Positions 7,992 through 15,731 of a DNA stretch of 64,000 nt are shown here, one piece after another. This DNA comes from Paracidovorax wautersii. Lineage in GTDB: Bacteria > Pseudomonadota > Gammaproteobacteria > Burkholderiales > Burkholderiaceae_C. The notes below the pieces were generated by a model. That model worked only from the letters and a program-made list of their open reading frames with translations. It was not told where the DNA came from and ran no database searches. Location: contig NZ_JAVIZX010000001.1 in assembly GCF_031453675.1 (NCBI RefSeq), forward strand, positions 1,753,501 through 1,817,500. Reading direction: 5' to 3'. Every line of letters begins with the position of its first letter. Within the stretch, counting starts at the first letter, position 1. A program made the translations under genes and the position numbers.

Positions 7992-9154
7992 CGCGCCGCT
8001 CCGCCGGGGGCGGGGCGCAGGTCGCCCCAGTACGCGCCCTGCAGCGGCAGGGCCTTCAGGAAGCGGCGGTTGATCTCGTCCTGCGTGGCTTGCGGATCGA
8101 GGTCGGTGAAACGCTCGGGATAGAACCACTTGGCCATGGCCTCGATGGCGAGGATGTTGGTCGGCGCGTCGTAGAAGTTGTGCCACAGGCCATGGGCGCG
8201 GCCCTGGCGCACGGCGGGCAGCACCTCGAAACCCGGGCGTGCGGTCAGCGCCTGCAGGCTGGCCGACAGGTCCGCAGGCGCCACGCCGGCACCGGCCTTG
8301 AGCATCAGCCGGTTGCCCTGCGGGCGGCTGCCGGTGGCGATGTAGACCGCCGGGTCCTGCGCGATCAGCGCCTCCAGGTGCAGGTCGCCGATGGCGCCCG
8401 GCACCTTGCCTTCGGCCACGTTCACGCCGCCCGCTGCGGTGATGAATTCGCCCATGTTGCCCTGGCCCACGGTGTGGCAGCAGCCGTCCCACACGCCGGC
8501 CAGCAGCTCGGCGAAGACGCGCGGGCGCTGGGCATCGGGGATGGACTGCACGCGCGAGCGCACGCGCTGCAGGTGCTCTTCATAGAAGCGCGCATAGGCC
8601 TCGGCGGCCGCTTCGCGGTGGATGGCCTGGCCCAGGATGCGCATGCTGGCCAGCGTGTGCTGCACGGGCTGGGCGCGGAAGTCGATGAACACCACGGGCA
8701 CGCCGGCCTTCTCCAGCTCCTTCACCAGCCCGCTCTGGCGTCCCGGGCCGTGGCCGCCCAGGCCGAAGATGGCGATGTCGGGGCGGGTGGAGACGCTCTG
8801 CTCCGAACTCACACTGTCCTCCGACGTGCGCCCGATCACGGGAATGCGGTCGATGGCCGGAAAGCGCTTGCGGACGTCGGCATAGCCATTGGGGTCGGCG
8901 AACGGCAGCTCGCCCTGCCAGCCGGCGATGCGCGCCAGGGGCTGGCCGCCTTCGATGAGCGCCAGCGCATACAGGAACCGGCCTTCGCCGAGCAGGATGC
9001 GATCGACCTGGGCAGGGATCTCGACCGTGCGGCCGACGATGTCGACCACGGTGCGCGGCGGTGCCGCCAGCGAGGGCAGGGCGAAGGAGGCGCAGAGCGC
9101 GCCGGCGGTGCACACGCGCAGCAGGGCGCGGCGGAGAAGAGAGCGAGAGGTCAT
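7988..9154 (-). CDS. Periplasmic substrate-binding protein of ABC importer
   Basis: A 388 aa precursor of the class III (FecB/BtuF-like) binding proteins. The chosen ATG at 9154 gives a signal peptide MTSRSLLRRALLRVCTAGAL ending near ALPSLAA; an ATG at 9184 would add ten residues. The family pattern is present: VVDIVGRTVEIPAQVDRILL near the N-terminus, RPDIAIFGLGG, GVPVVFIDFRA, and a C-terminal HNFYDAPTNILAIEAMAKWF. It is the first gene of the importer operon and is divergent from a response regulator. A weak Fur-like site lies at 9188-9206. The ligand is probably a ferric chelate or haem, inferred from family and context only. Confidence 0.88.
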   Translation of the reverse strand: MTSRSLLRRALLRVCTAGALCASFALPSLAAPPRTVVDIVGRTVEIPAQVDRILLGEGRFLYALALIEGGQPLARIAGWQGELPFADPNGYADVRKRFPAIDRIPVIGRTSEDSVSSEQSVSTRPDIAIFGLGGHGPGRQSGLVKELEKAGVPVVFIDFRAQPVQHTLASMRILGQAIHREAAAEAYARFYEEHLQRVRSRVQSIPDAQRPRVFAELLAGVWDGCCHTVGQGNMGEFITAAGGVNVAEGKVPGAIGDLHLEALIAQDPAVYIATGSRPQGNRLMLKAGAGVAPADLSASLQALTARPGFEVLPAVRQGRAHGLWHNFYDAPTNILAIEAMAKWFYPERFTDLDPQATQDEINRRFLKALPLQGAYWGDLRPAPGGAAR

Positions 9155-9187
9155 GGCACGGGCCGCGATGCGCGCGGAGGGCATCCT

Positions 9188-9206
9188 TAGAATGCAAATC
9201 GTTCTT
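9188..9206. promoter_or_regulatory. Weak Fur-box-like site upstream of ABC importer
   Basis: TAGAATGCAAATCGTTCTT matches the 19 bp Fur consensus at 12 of 19 positions by my hand alignment, and AGAA / TTCT arms flank it. It lies 34 bp before the binding-protein start, where a repressor would act. It is much weaker than the site at 15545. Confidence 0.4.
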
Positions 9207-9336
9207 GTTGAAAACGGTGCACTCTAGTGAGGCGATCGATCGAACGGGCGGTGTCCCGGGGCCCGAATGCAATGCCATGTTGCAGTGCTGGCGGCCAACA
9301 TATTCCATTACAAATCCACGCCCGGAGGGGGCCGGC

Positions 9337-10083
9337 ATGAGTGCGCCGACGGGTGCCGAGGGCGCACGCATCCTCATCGTGGACGACGACCCCGAGATCC
9401 GCGAGCTGCTGTGCGACTACCTGCGCGCGGCGGGCCTGCGCCCCACGGCCGTGGCCGACGGGGATGCGATGTGGCAATGGCTGGCGCGGCACACGGCCGA
9501 TCTGGTGGTGCTCGACCTGATGCTGCCCGGCACCGACGGCCTGGCGCTGTGCCGCGCGCTGCGCGAGCGCACGCACATTCCGGTGGTCATGCTCACGGCA
9601 CGGGGTGCGCTGCTCGACCGCATCCTGGGGCTGGAGATGGGCGCGGACGACTACCTGCCCAAGCCCTTCGATCCGCGCGAGCTGCTGGCCCGCATCAACG
9701 TGGTGCTGCGCCGCGCGCGGCAGTTGCCGGCGCACCTGCACGAGCCCGAGATGGCGGCCGCGCTGCAGTTTGCGGGCTGGTGCCTGGATGCACGGGCGCG
9801 CCAGCTCGTCTCGCCCGCCGGCGTGGTGGTGGCGCTGGCGCAGTCGGACTTCCGCGTGATGCAGGCGCTGGCGCAGAACCCGCACCGCACGCTCAGCCGC
9901 GACTACCTGGCCGAGCACGCCTTCGGCAAGGAACGTTCGGCGCTCGACCGCGCCGTGGACGTGTGCGTGAGCCGCCTGCGCCAGCACCTGGAGGACGACC
10001 CGCGCCAGGCGCGCCTGATCCGCACCGTGCGCAACGCGGGCTACCAGCTGGCCTGCGACGTGGTGGCGCAGCCGCAGCCATGA
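9337..10083 (+). CDS. OmpR-family response regulator
   Basis: A 248 aa two-component response regulator. The receiver domain (about 10-125) has the acidic pair in IVDDDPE, the phosphoacceptor Asp60 in LVVLDLMLPGTDG, the Thr in VVMLTARG and the Lys in DDYLPKPFDPREL. A winged-helix DNA-binding domain follows (about 145-240, with DRAVDVCVSRLRQHLEDDP and LIRTVRNAGYQL). A GGAGGGGG ribosome-binding site precedes the ATG. The stop overlaps the histidine kinase start (ATGA). It is divergent from the iron-type ABC importer, so it may control that importer, but the sequence does not show its signal or targets. Confidence 0.93.
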   Translation: MSAPTGAEGARILIVDDDPEIRELLCDYLRAAGLRPTAVADGDAMWQWLARHTADLVVLDLMLPGTDGLALCRALRERTHIPVVMLTARGALLDRILGLEMGADDYLPKPFDPRELLARINVVLRRARQLPAHLHEPEMAAALQFAGWCLDARARQLVSPAGVVVALAQSDFRVMQALAQNPHRTLSRDYLAEHAFGKERSALDRAVDVCVSRLRQHLEDDPRQARLIRTVRNAGYQLACDVVAQPQP

Positions 10084-11576
10084 GCGGCGCTGCCGAATCC
10101 GCGCTGGAGCCACCGGCCGGCGGCCTGCTGCGGCGCCTGGGCCGTGCGCTGTGGCCGCAGACGCTCACCGGCCGCATCGTCGCCATCCTGGTGGCGGGCA
10201 TGCTGGCCGCGCAGGCGCTCACCGGCACGATTTGGTGGGACATGCGGCGCGGCCAGTTGCTGGAGGTGCCGCTGCGCGTGGTGGCCGCGCGGGCGGCCGA
10301 TTCGCTGCTGCTGCTCTCGTCCTTGCCGCCCGAGGCACGCGCCGCTGCGGCGCGCACGCTGGCCTCGGCCGACCACGGGCTGGCGCTGATCGATGACGGC
10401 ACCGCCGATGCGCTGGCTGCGGCGCCGGTGGCGCCGGATGCCGTTCCCGACGCGGCCGCGCGCCAGATCGTGGCCGATGTGCTGGCGCGGCGCGCCGGGG
10501 CGCCCGTGCCGCTGCGCCTGCTGTCGGTGCAACTGCGTGGGGATGGCGGGGACAGCGCCGGCACCGGCGCGCTGCTGACGGCGCGCGAGCCCGAGGCCCA
10601 GGTGCACCTGCTGCTGGGCCTGGGCGGCGGCCAGTGGCTGCAGGTGCAGGCGCGCGAGGACGAATCGGGCTACGCCGTGCGGCCGTATTCGGCGCTGGCG
10701 GACTATGTGCTGCGCATCTACCTGCTGCGCATCGCCGTGGTGGTCGCCGTGGCGCTGCTGGCCGTGCGCATCGCCATGCGGCCGCTGGCGCGCATGGCAC
10801 GCGCGGCCGACGCGCTGGGGCAGGATCTGCACAGCCCGCCGCTCGATACCACCGGCCCGCGCGAGGTGCGCCAGGCAGCGCAGGCGTTCAACGCCATGCA
10901 GCGGCGCATTGCCGACAGCGTGGCGGAACGCACGCGCTTTCTGGCCGCGGTCTCGCACGACCTGCGCTCGCCCATCACGCGGCTGCGCCTGCGCACCGAG
11001 ATGCTGGAGCCCGAGGCGCTGCGCGCCAGGTTCCGCGCCGATCTGCAGGAGATGGAAAGCATGGTGGCCGCCACGCTCGACGTGCTGCGCGGCACGGAGG
11101 CGCCAGGCCCGCGCCAGAGCGTGGACATGAACGCGCTGGTGGGCGGCCTGGTGCAGGACCTGCACGAATCCACGGGCCAGACCATCGCCGTGCACGGCGC
11201 GGCGCAGGCACCTCTGGCGGGCTACGCGCAAAGCCTGCGCCGCGGCCTGCAGAACCTGCTGGAGAACGCGCTGCGCTACGCCGGCAGCGCGCAGGTGTGG
11301 ATCGAGGACACGCCGCAGGCGCTGCGCATCACGGTGCGCGACGACGGCCCGGGCATCGACGCGGCGCACCTGCCACACGTGCTGGAGCCGTTCTACCGCG
11401 TGGAGGGCTCGCGCAATGCGGCCTCGGGCGGGTTCGGTCTGGGGCTGTCGATTGCAGACACCGTGGCGCGCGCCCATGGCGGGCGGCTGGAGCTGGTCAA
11501 CCGCGTCGAAGGCGGGCTCGATGCACGGGTGGAACTGCCGCGGGTGCCGGCCCGGATGCCAGTATCAAAAAGATAG
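10080..11576 (+). CDS. Sensor histidine kinase
   Basis: A 498 aa membrane kinase paired with the upstream regulator. TM1 is at about residues 30-50 and TM2 at about 210-235. Between them lies a periplasmic domain of about 160 residues that I cannot assign to a family. A HAMP-like region (RIAMRPLARMARAADALG) leads to the H-box FLAAVSHDLRSPITRLRLR with His293, then the N-box LQNLLENALRYAG, the G1 box VRDDGPGID and the G2 box GGFGLGLSIADTVARAHGG. The last residues (VSKR and stop) are encoded by the first bases of a dispersed repeat. So the present 3' end was set by the repeat, and the ancestral protein may have ended differently. Confidence 0.93.
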   Translation: MSGAAESALEPPAGGLLRRLGRALWPQTLTGRIVAILVAGMLAAQALTGTIWWDMRRGQLLEVPLRVVAARAADSLLLLSSLPPEARAAAARTLASADHGLALIDDGTADALAAAPVAPDAVPDAAARQIVADVLARRAGAPVPLRLLSVQLRGDGGDSAGTGALLTAREPEAQVHLLLGLGGGQWLQVQAREDESGYAVRPYSALADYVLRIYLLRIAVVVAVALLAVRIAMRPLARMARAADALGQDLHSPPLDTTGPREVRQAAQAFNAMQRRIADSVAERTRFLAAVSHDLRSPITRLRLRTEMLEPEALRARFRADLQEMESMVAATLDVLRGTEAPGPRQSVDMNALVGGLVQDLHESTGQTIAVHGAAQAPLAGYAQSLRRGLQNLLENALRYAGSAQVWIEDTPQALRITVRDDGPGIDAAHLPHVLEPFYRVEGSRNAASGGFGLGLSIADTVARAHGGRLELVNRVEGGLDARVELPRVPARMPVSKR

Positions 11577-11660
11577 CTGCTTGCGCTTGCTATGTAAGGA
11601 GTTCAAATAGAAAACTATCTGAATCCCTTTGAATACGAGCGCTGACAGCTATCTTTATTG
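11565..11660. repeat. Paired inverted copies of the dispersed repeat; terminator-like hairpin
   Basis: AAAGATAGCTG (11569-11579) and its exact complement CAGCTATCTTT (11646-11656) enclose TTGCGCTTGC and CGAGCGCTGA motifs of the same repeat family. This lies between the convergent kinase and DUF4198 genes. The structure could fold into a long hairpin and end transcription from both sides. It also provides the kinase stop codon. Confidence 0.75.
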
Positions 11661-11671
11661 AAGTTCCCCGA

Positions 11672-12493
11672 TCAGGGCGCCAGCACCCGGAAGGTGAGCG
11701 TGTAGTTGTGGCCGTACATCGGCGCCGCCGCCCCGACCGGTGCCGTCGCACGGTGGCGGATGAGCGCCAGGTACACGCCGGGCTGCTGCATCGCGTAGCG
11801 GATGCGGCCCTGCGCGTCGGTCTTCAGGCTCTCGGCGCTGTGCTGGCTGGCCAGGTCCATGGCCGAGCGGTAGATGTCCACCTTCTGCCCGGCCAGCGGC
11901 TGGCCGTTGAACTGCACGGTGAACTCGAAGGTCTCGCCCGCGAACAGGTCGCTCGGGTGCGTGACGGGCACGATCTCCAGGCCCTGGCCCGAAGGCGCCA
12001 GCGCAGCCTTGGTGGGCGCGCCGGCGGTCACATAGGCCTCGGAAATGGACAGCGACTGGTAGTGGCTCAGCAGCTTGGCGCCGGCCGGCACGGGCGTGGC
12101 CGGGTCGCGCGCCACCTCCACCTTGCCGTTCAGGTCCCAGCTGCGAAAGATCGCGCCCAGGCGCGGGCCCGTGCTCAGGCGGTAGGTGCCCTTGGCGCCG
12201 GGCAGCTGCTGCTCGGCCACGGTGCGCGTCTTGAACTGGCGCACATCGCCGAAGGGCAGCACGCTGCCGTCGGGTGTGGTGAGGGCAAAGCGCGTGTCGC
12301 CGAAGGCCACGTCGGGCAGGAAGAACTTCTCGGTGAAGCCCGCGTCCACGCTGATCGTCCCGGTGGGCTCGACCTCGAAGCTGGCGGGCAGCAGGTAGGG
12401 CGTGTGGGCGTGTGCCGCACCGCCGCCGAGTGCCAGCGCCAGCAAGGTTGCCAGGGCCGCCGCGGCGCGCGCAGGGAACGCAGCCCCGCTCAT
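11672..12493 (-). CDS. DUF4198 domain-containing periplasmic protein
   Basis: A 273 aa secreted protein with a signal peptide (about 1-29, ending GGGAAHA) followed directly by HTPYLLPASFEVEPTG, the typical start of DUF4198 proteins (COG5266, noted as periplasmic components near cobalt/nickel and TonB-linked transport). The N-terminal His of the mature protein could bind metal, as in NikM-like proteins. The C-terminal third (TFEFTVQFNGQPLAGQKVDI, then DAQGRIRYAMQQPGVYLAL) looks like an Ig-like beta domain. It overlaps the EF-hand lipoprotein gene (ATGA) and is third in an operon headed by the TonB receptor. A metal-binding accessory role is inferred from family and position. Confidence 0.85.
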   Translation of the reverse strand: MSGAAFPARAAAALATLLALALGGGAAHAHTPYLLPASFEVEPTGTISVDAGFTEKFFLPDVAFGDTRFALTTPDGSVLPFGDVRQFKTRTVAEQQLPGAKGTYRLSTGPRLGAIFRSWDLNGKVEVARDPATPVPAGAKLLSHYQSLSISEAYVTAGAPTKAALAPSGQGLEIVPVTHPSDLFAGETFEFTVQFNGQPLAGQKVDIYRSAMDLASQHSAESLKTDAQGRIRYAMQQPGVYLALIRHRATAPVGAAAPMYGHNYTLTFRVLAP

Positions 12494-12999
12494 GGCTTCT
12501 TCTTCGCGTCGGCCGCGTCCACCACGCCGTCGCCGTTGGTGTCCGCGTTCTGGAAGGTGCGGTCGGCCATGGCCTGCTCTTCGTCGGCGGACAGGCGGCC
12601 GTCCTTGTTCTTGTCCAGCACGCCGAAGCGCACATGCGCCTGCTTCAGCGAGCCGGCATAGGCGTCGTCCGGCAGGCGCTTCTGGTCGGCGTATTGCTGC
12701 TGCAGGCGGCCTTGGAACTCGGCCACGTACTCGGCCTCGCTCAGCCAGCCGTCGCCATTGGTGTCGGCCGCCGTGTAGCGCTGCTTGCGCACGGCGTCGT
12801 ACTCGGCGCGGGTGACGCGGCCGTCGTGGTTGGCGTCGTAGCCGCCGATGAAGGCCGCGTTGCCGTGGCCGCCGGCGGGGCGGGCAGGGCCGGCGGCGCC
12901 GGACGGTGCAGGTGCGGACGGTGCGGCGGAGCAGGCCGCCAGCAGGGCCGCTGCGGCCAGGCAGCCCAGGCGGGCGGACAGGGGTCGGGGATGCGTCAT
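12490..12999 (-). CDS. EF-hand calcium-binding lipoprotein
   Basis: A 169 aa predicted lipoprotein; the signal ends in the lipobox LAAC near residue 23. It carries four canonical EF-hand loops in order: DANHDGRVTRAE, DTNGDGWLSEAE, DKNKDGRLSADE and DTNGDGVVDAAD. Such loops bind calcium with Asp/Asn at positions 1, 3 and 5 and Glu/Asp at 12. The chosen start is the ATG at 12999 (MTHPRPLS); an ATG at 13020 would add seven residues. It lies 60 bp downstream of the TonB receptor and overlaps DUF4198, so the three are probably one transcript. A regulatory or structural role in metal uptake is inference. Confidence 0.88.
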   Translation of the reverse strand: MTHPRPLSARLGCLAAAALLAACSAAPSAPAPSGAAGPARPAGGHGNAAFIGGYDANHDGRVTRAEYDAVRKQRYTAADTNGDGWLSEAEYVAEFQGRLQQQYADQKRLPDDAYAGSLKQAHVRFGVLDKNKDGRLSADEEQAMADRTFQNADTNGDGVVDAADAKKKP

Positions 13000-13059
13000 G
13001 GAAGGGTTCCTTGGGGTCATGGGGGTGGACGGGGAATCAACGGAGAGTTGCCAGCCTGT

Positions 13060-15430
13060 TCAGAACGCGACCGACATCGACACCGCGACGGTGCGGCCGG
13101 CAGAGGTCAGCAGTTCGATGTCGCGCTGGTCGCGTGCCAGCGCCGGCTGCAGGTTGCGGGCGCTGGCGTAGTCCCAGTAGCGCTTGTCGCCCAGGTTGTA
13201 GATGCCGGCCTGCAGCCGCACGCTGGGGTTGAGCTGCCAGTAGCCGCTCAGGTCGAAGGTGGCGTAGCCGGGCACGCGGAACAGTTCGGTGCTGGCGTCG
13301 CCCAGGGATGCGCCCGGGTTGTTGGTGAAGCTGTCGCGGTTGGTGGCCTCGGCCCGCTTGCCGGCCACGAAGGTGCCGGTGAGGTTCAGGCCCCAGCGGC
13401 GCATGGGCGCGTCGTAGCCCACGCCGATGATGGCCTTGCGCGGCAGCACGGAGTCGAGGTCCACCTTGCGGTCGCCGGCGTAGTTCGACCGCGACGTGCC
13501 GCGGCTCAGGCCCAGCGCCCAGGTCGTGTACAGGCCCTGGGCGGCGGGGCTCCACTGCCCGTGCTCCAGCCGGGCGCTGAGTTCGAAGCCGTAGATCGTG
13601 GCCTCGTCGCGGTTCTCTGCCTGGTAGATGGTGCCGATGTGTGCCGGCACGTTGGTGAACAGGCCCGGCGCGCTGGCGCGCGTGTAGCGCGTGTAGGCGA
13701 TGAAGTCGCTGTAGCGCGTGTAGAACAGCGCGCTGTGGAGCTGCACACCGGCGGTGGGGTGGCCGGTCAGGCCCAGCTCGAAGGCGTCGCTGGTCTCTTC
13801 CTTCAGGTCGCGGTTGCCCACCAGCGCGTACTGGTTGCCGGTGGCGTAGTTGCTGGCCATGTTCCACGAGCCGAAGATCTCGCCAGGCGACGGGGCCCGC
13901 CCGGCGCGCTTGTACTGCGCGTAGCTGCGCAGGCGCGGCGCCAGGTCGTAGGTGACGGCCAGGCTGGGGCTGACGATGGTGGTCGCCGGCGGGCTGCCGT
14001 AGAGCCGCTGCACATCCTGCTCGGTGAGCACGCCGCCGACGAAGTTGGACAGGTCGCGCGTCTGGATCTTCACGCGGTCCACGCGCAGGGCGGGAATCAC
14101 GGCCAGGCGCTGGCCCCCGGCGTCGAAGATGATCTCGTCCTGCACGAAGGCCCCCAGGCGGTCGGTCGTGGTGTCGGGCTGGGGCTTCATGAAGCCCTCC
14201 ACCTCCCACGGGCGGTCCACGTCCTGCGTGGAGGCGTTGGCGCCGAAGCTCAGCAGATGGCGGCCGATGCGCTTGTCCGCGGTGGTGGACAGACCCCAGG
14301 TGCGCGTCCGGTTCTCGGAGCGGTTGCGCACCGCGGCGCCGGTGGCCAGCGTGGTGGTGTCGGTCAGGTCCCGGGTGGCCGTGTCCTGGTAGAACAGGCG
14401 CGTGTCCGCATGGTCCACCCAGGCGTTGCGCGGCGTCCACTGGTGCGTGAGCTGCAGGGTGTTGCGCTCGGTGTCGCTGGCCTGGCGGGAGGCTTCGGTA
14501 AGGGCCGTGCCGGCATTGTTCCAGCCGTGGAAGAAGGTGTCGTTCTGGCGCCGGTACAGGTCGGCCGACAGTTCCAGCCGGTTGCTGCCGTCCACGCGCA
14601 GGCCGCCCTTGAGCAGCAGCGCGTTCGAATGCCAGTCGTTGGGATAGCTGTCCACGCTGGGGCTGTGGTTGCGGCTGGCGTGGCCGTCGCGGCGCGAGTA
14701 GGCGATGAGGCCGTCGGCGTCGCCGCTGCGCAGCGCGCCGGTGAAGCTTTCGTTCCACGACCGGTCGGCCGAGTCGTAGCCGATCTTGGCCCCCAGGTAC
14801 GAGGGCTTGTCGTCCCGCAGGTAGTCGCTGGCGGCTTTGGTGCGGAAGCTCACCGCGCCCCCGATGCCGCCTGCCGTGCGCCGTGCCGGGGTGGTGCCGG
14901 ACTGGATCTGGGCCGACGAGAACATCTCGGGGTCGATGAAGTCGCGCCCCGCGCCGAAGGTGTTGACCCCCACGCGGCTCACGTAGGGGCGGGGTGGTGG
15001 CATCGGGCATCTCCACGCCGTCCACGTCCAGGCCCACGCGGTTGCCCTCGATGCCGCGGATGTTGTAGCCCGTGGTGCCCGAGCGGTCGAAGCTGCTGCG
15101 GTTGCGGCTGGTACCAGCCACCGTGCCGGGCGCAGCCACCAGCGGCTGATGGCGTACGACGTCCTTCATGCTATTGGCCCGCTCCAGCGCATCGCCGCTG
15201 ACCGTGGTGAGGGTGCCGGGCTGGCGCTCTGTCTCTTCCACCACGTCCACCTGCGGCAGCTGCGCGACCTGCACCGGGAGTGCGGCCTGGGGCGCGGGCG
15301 CCTGGGCCCATGCCGGAGCGGCCAGCACGGCAAGGCAGGCGGCCCAGGCGGCGGGGCGCACGGCGTGGGAACGGGGGAAGAGGACGGAGGCCGGGAGAGC
15401 GGCGGGCCGCGGGTGCAGACGGTGAACCAT
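13060..15430 (-). pseudogene. TonB-dependent haemoglobin/transferrin-type receptor, apparent frameshift
   Basis: Outer-membrane receptor for iron (haem, haemoglobin or siderophore). The 5' frame (start 15430) encodes a signal peptide, a TonB-box-like region (QVDVVEETE) and a plug domain with SGTTGYNIRGIEGNRVGLDV and VEMPDATT. The reading then has to move to another frame, which carries RPYVSRVGVN, GRDFIDPEMFSSAQIQSG, GGIGGAVSFRTKAASDYL and a full beta-barrel ending in VSMSVAF. Removing one base from a run at 14986-14994 restores DATTRPYVSR and a 789 aa protein of normal size. So it is either a sequencing error, a slippage site, or an inactivated gene. A Fur-box-like palindrome lies 115 bp upstream of the start. 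Confidence 0.88.
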
Positions 15431-15731
15431 GGAAGTGTCGGAAGGGGTTGTCTGCTGGATACCCCGTGCGTGGCGATCACGCGTGGCCCCGGGCGGCGCC
15501 GCCGTGCCGGGTGGTTCTCTGGCTCACCGGCCGATTGTGTCACAAATGAGAATGTATCTCATTAAGATTTTGAGGCGGGTCAAGACGGCAGCCGGGCGGA
15601 TGTGCAGCCGCGGCGGCCCGCCTGCGCGGCAGCCGAACACCGCGCTGGCCCGGGGTCTCCACCAAGACGGTGTAACCGCTTTTCATGCAGAATTGAAACC
15701 CGATTACAGCCAGATGAGAGACCACACCGCC
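15431..15731. other. Divergent intergenic region, TonB receptor / pyk
   Basis: This 301 bp region separates the receptor (reverse) from pyruvate kinase (forward). It holds the Fur-like palindrome at 15545-15563. Around it the sequence is locally AT-richer than its surroundings (ATTAAGATTTTGAGG), as expected of a promoter. I see no gene in it. An in-frame upstream extension of pyk exists but does not look like protein. Confidence 0.6.
15545..15563. promoter_or_regulatory. Fur box upstream of TonB receptor
   Basis: AATGAGAATGTATCTCATT has perfect 7 bp inverted arms (AATGAGA / TCTCATT). It matches an extended Fur-type consensus AATGATAATCATTATCATT at 14 of 19 positions by hand alignment. It lies upstream of an iron-type receptor, and fur itself is at 43110 in this window, so iron repression of the receptor operon is likely. 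Confidence 0.8.

Noticed and set aside
7077..8123. Long forward open frame over the FecCD permease gene
   Set aside because: It is rich in Gln, Arg and His, without any domain. It is a shadow of the permease, which has clear membrane helices and family motifs.
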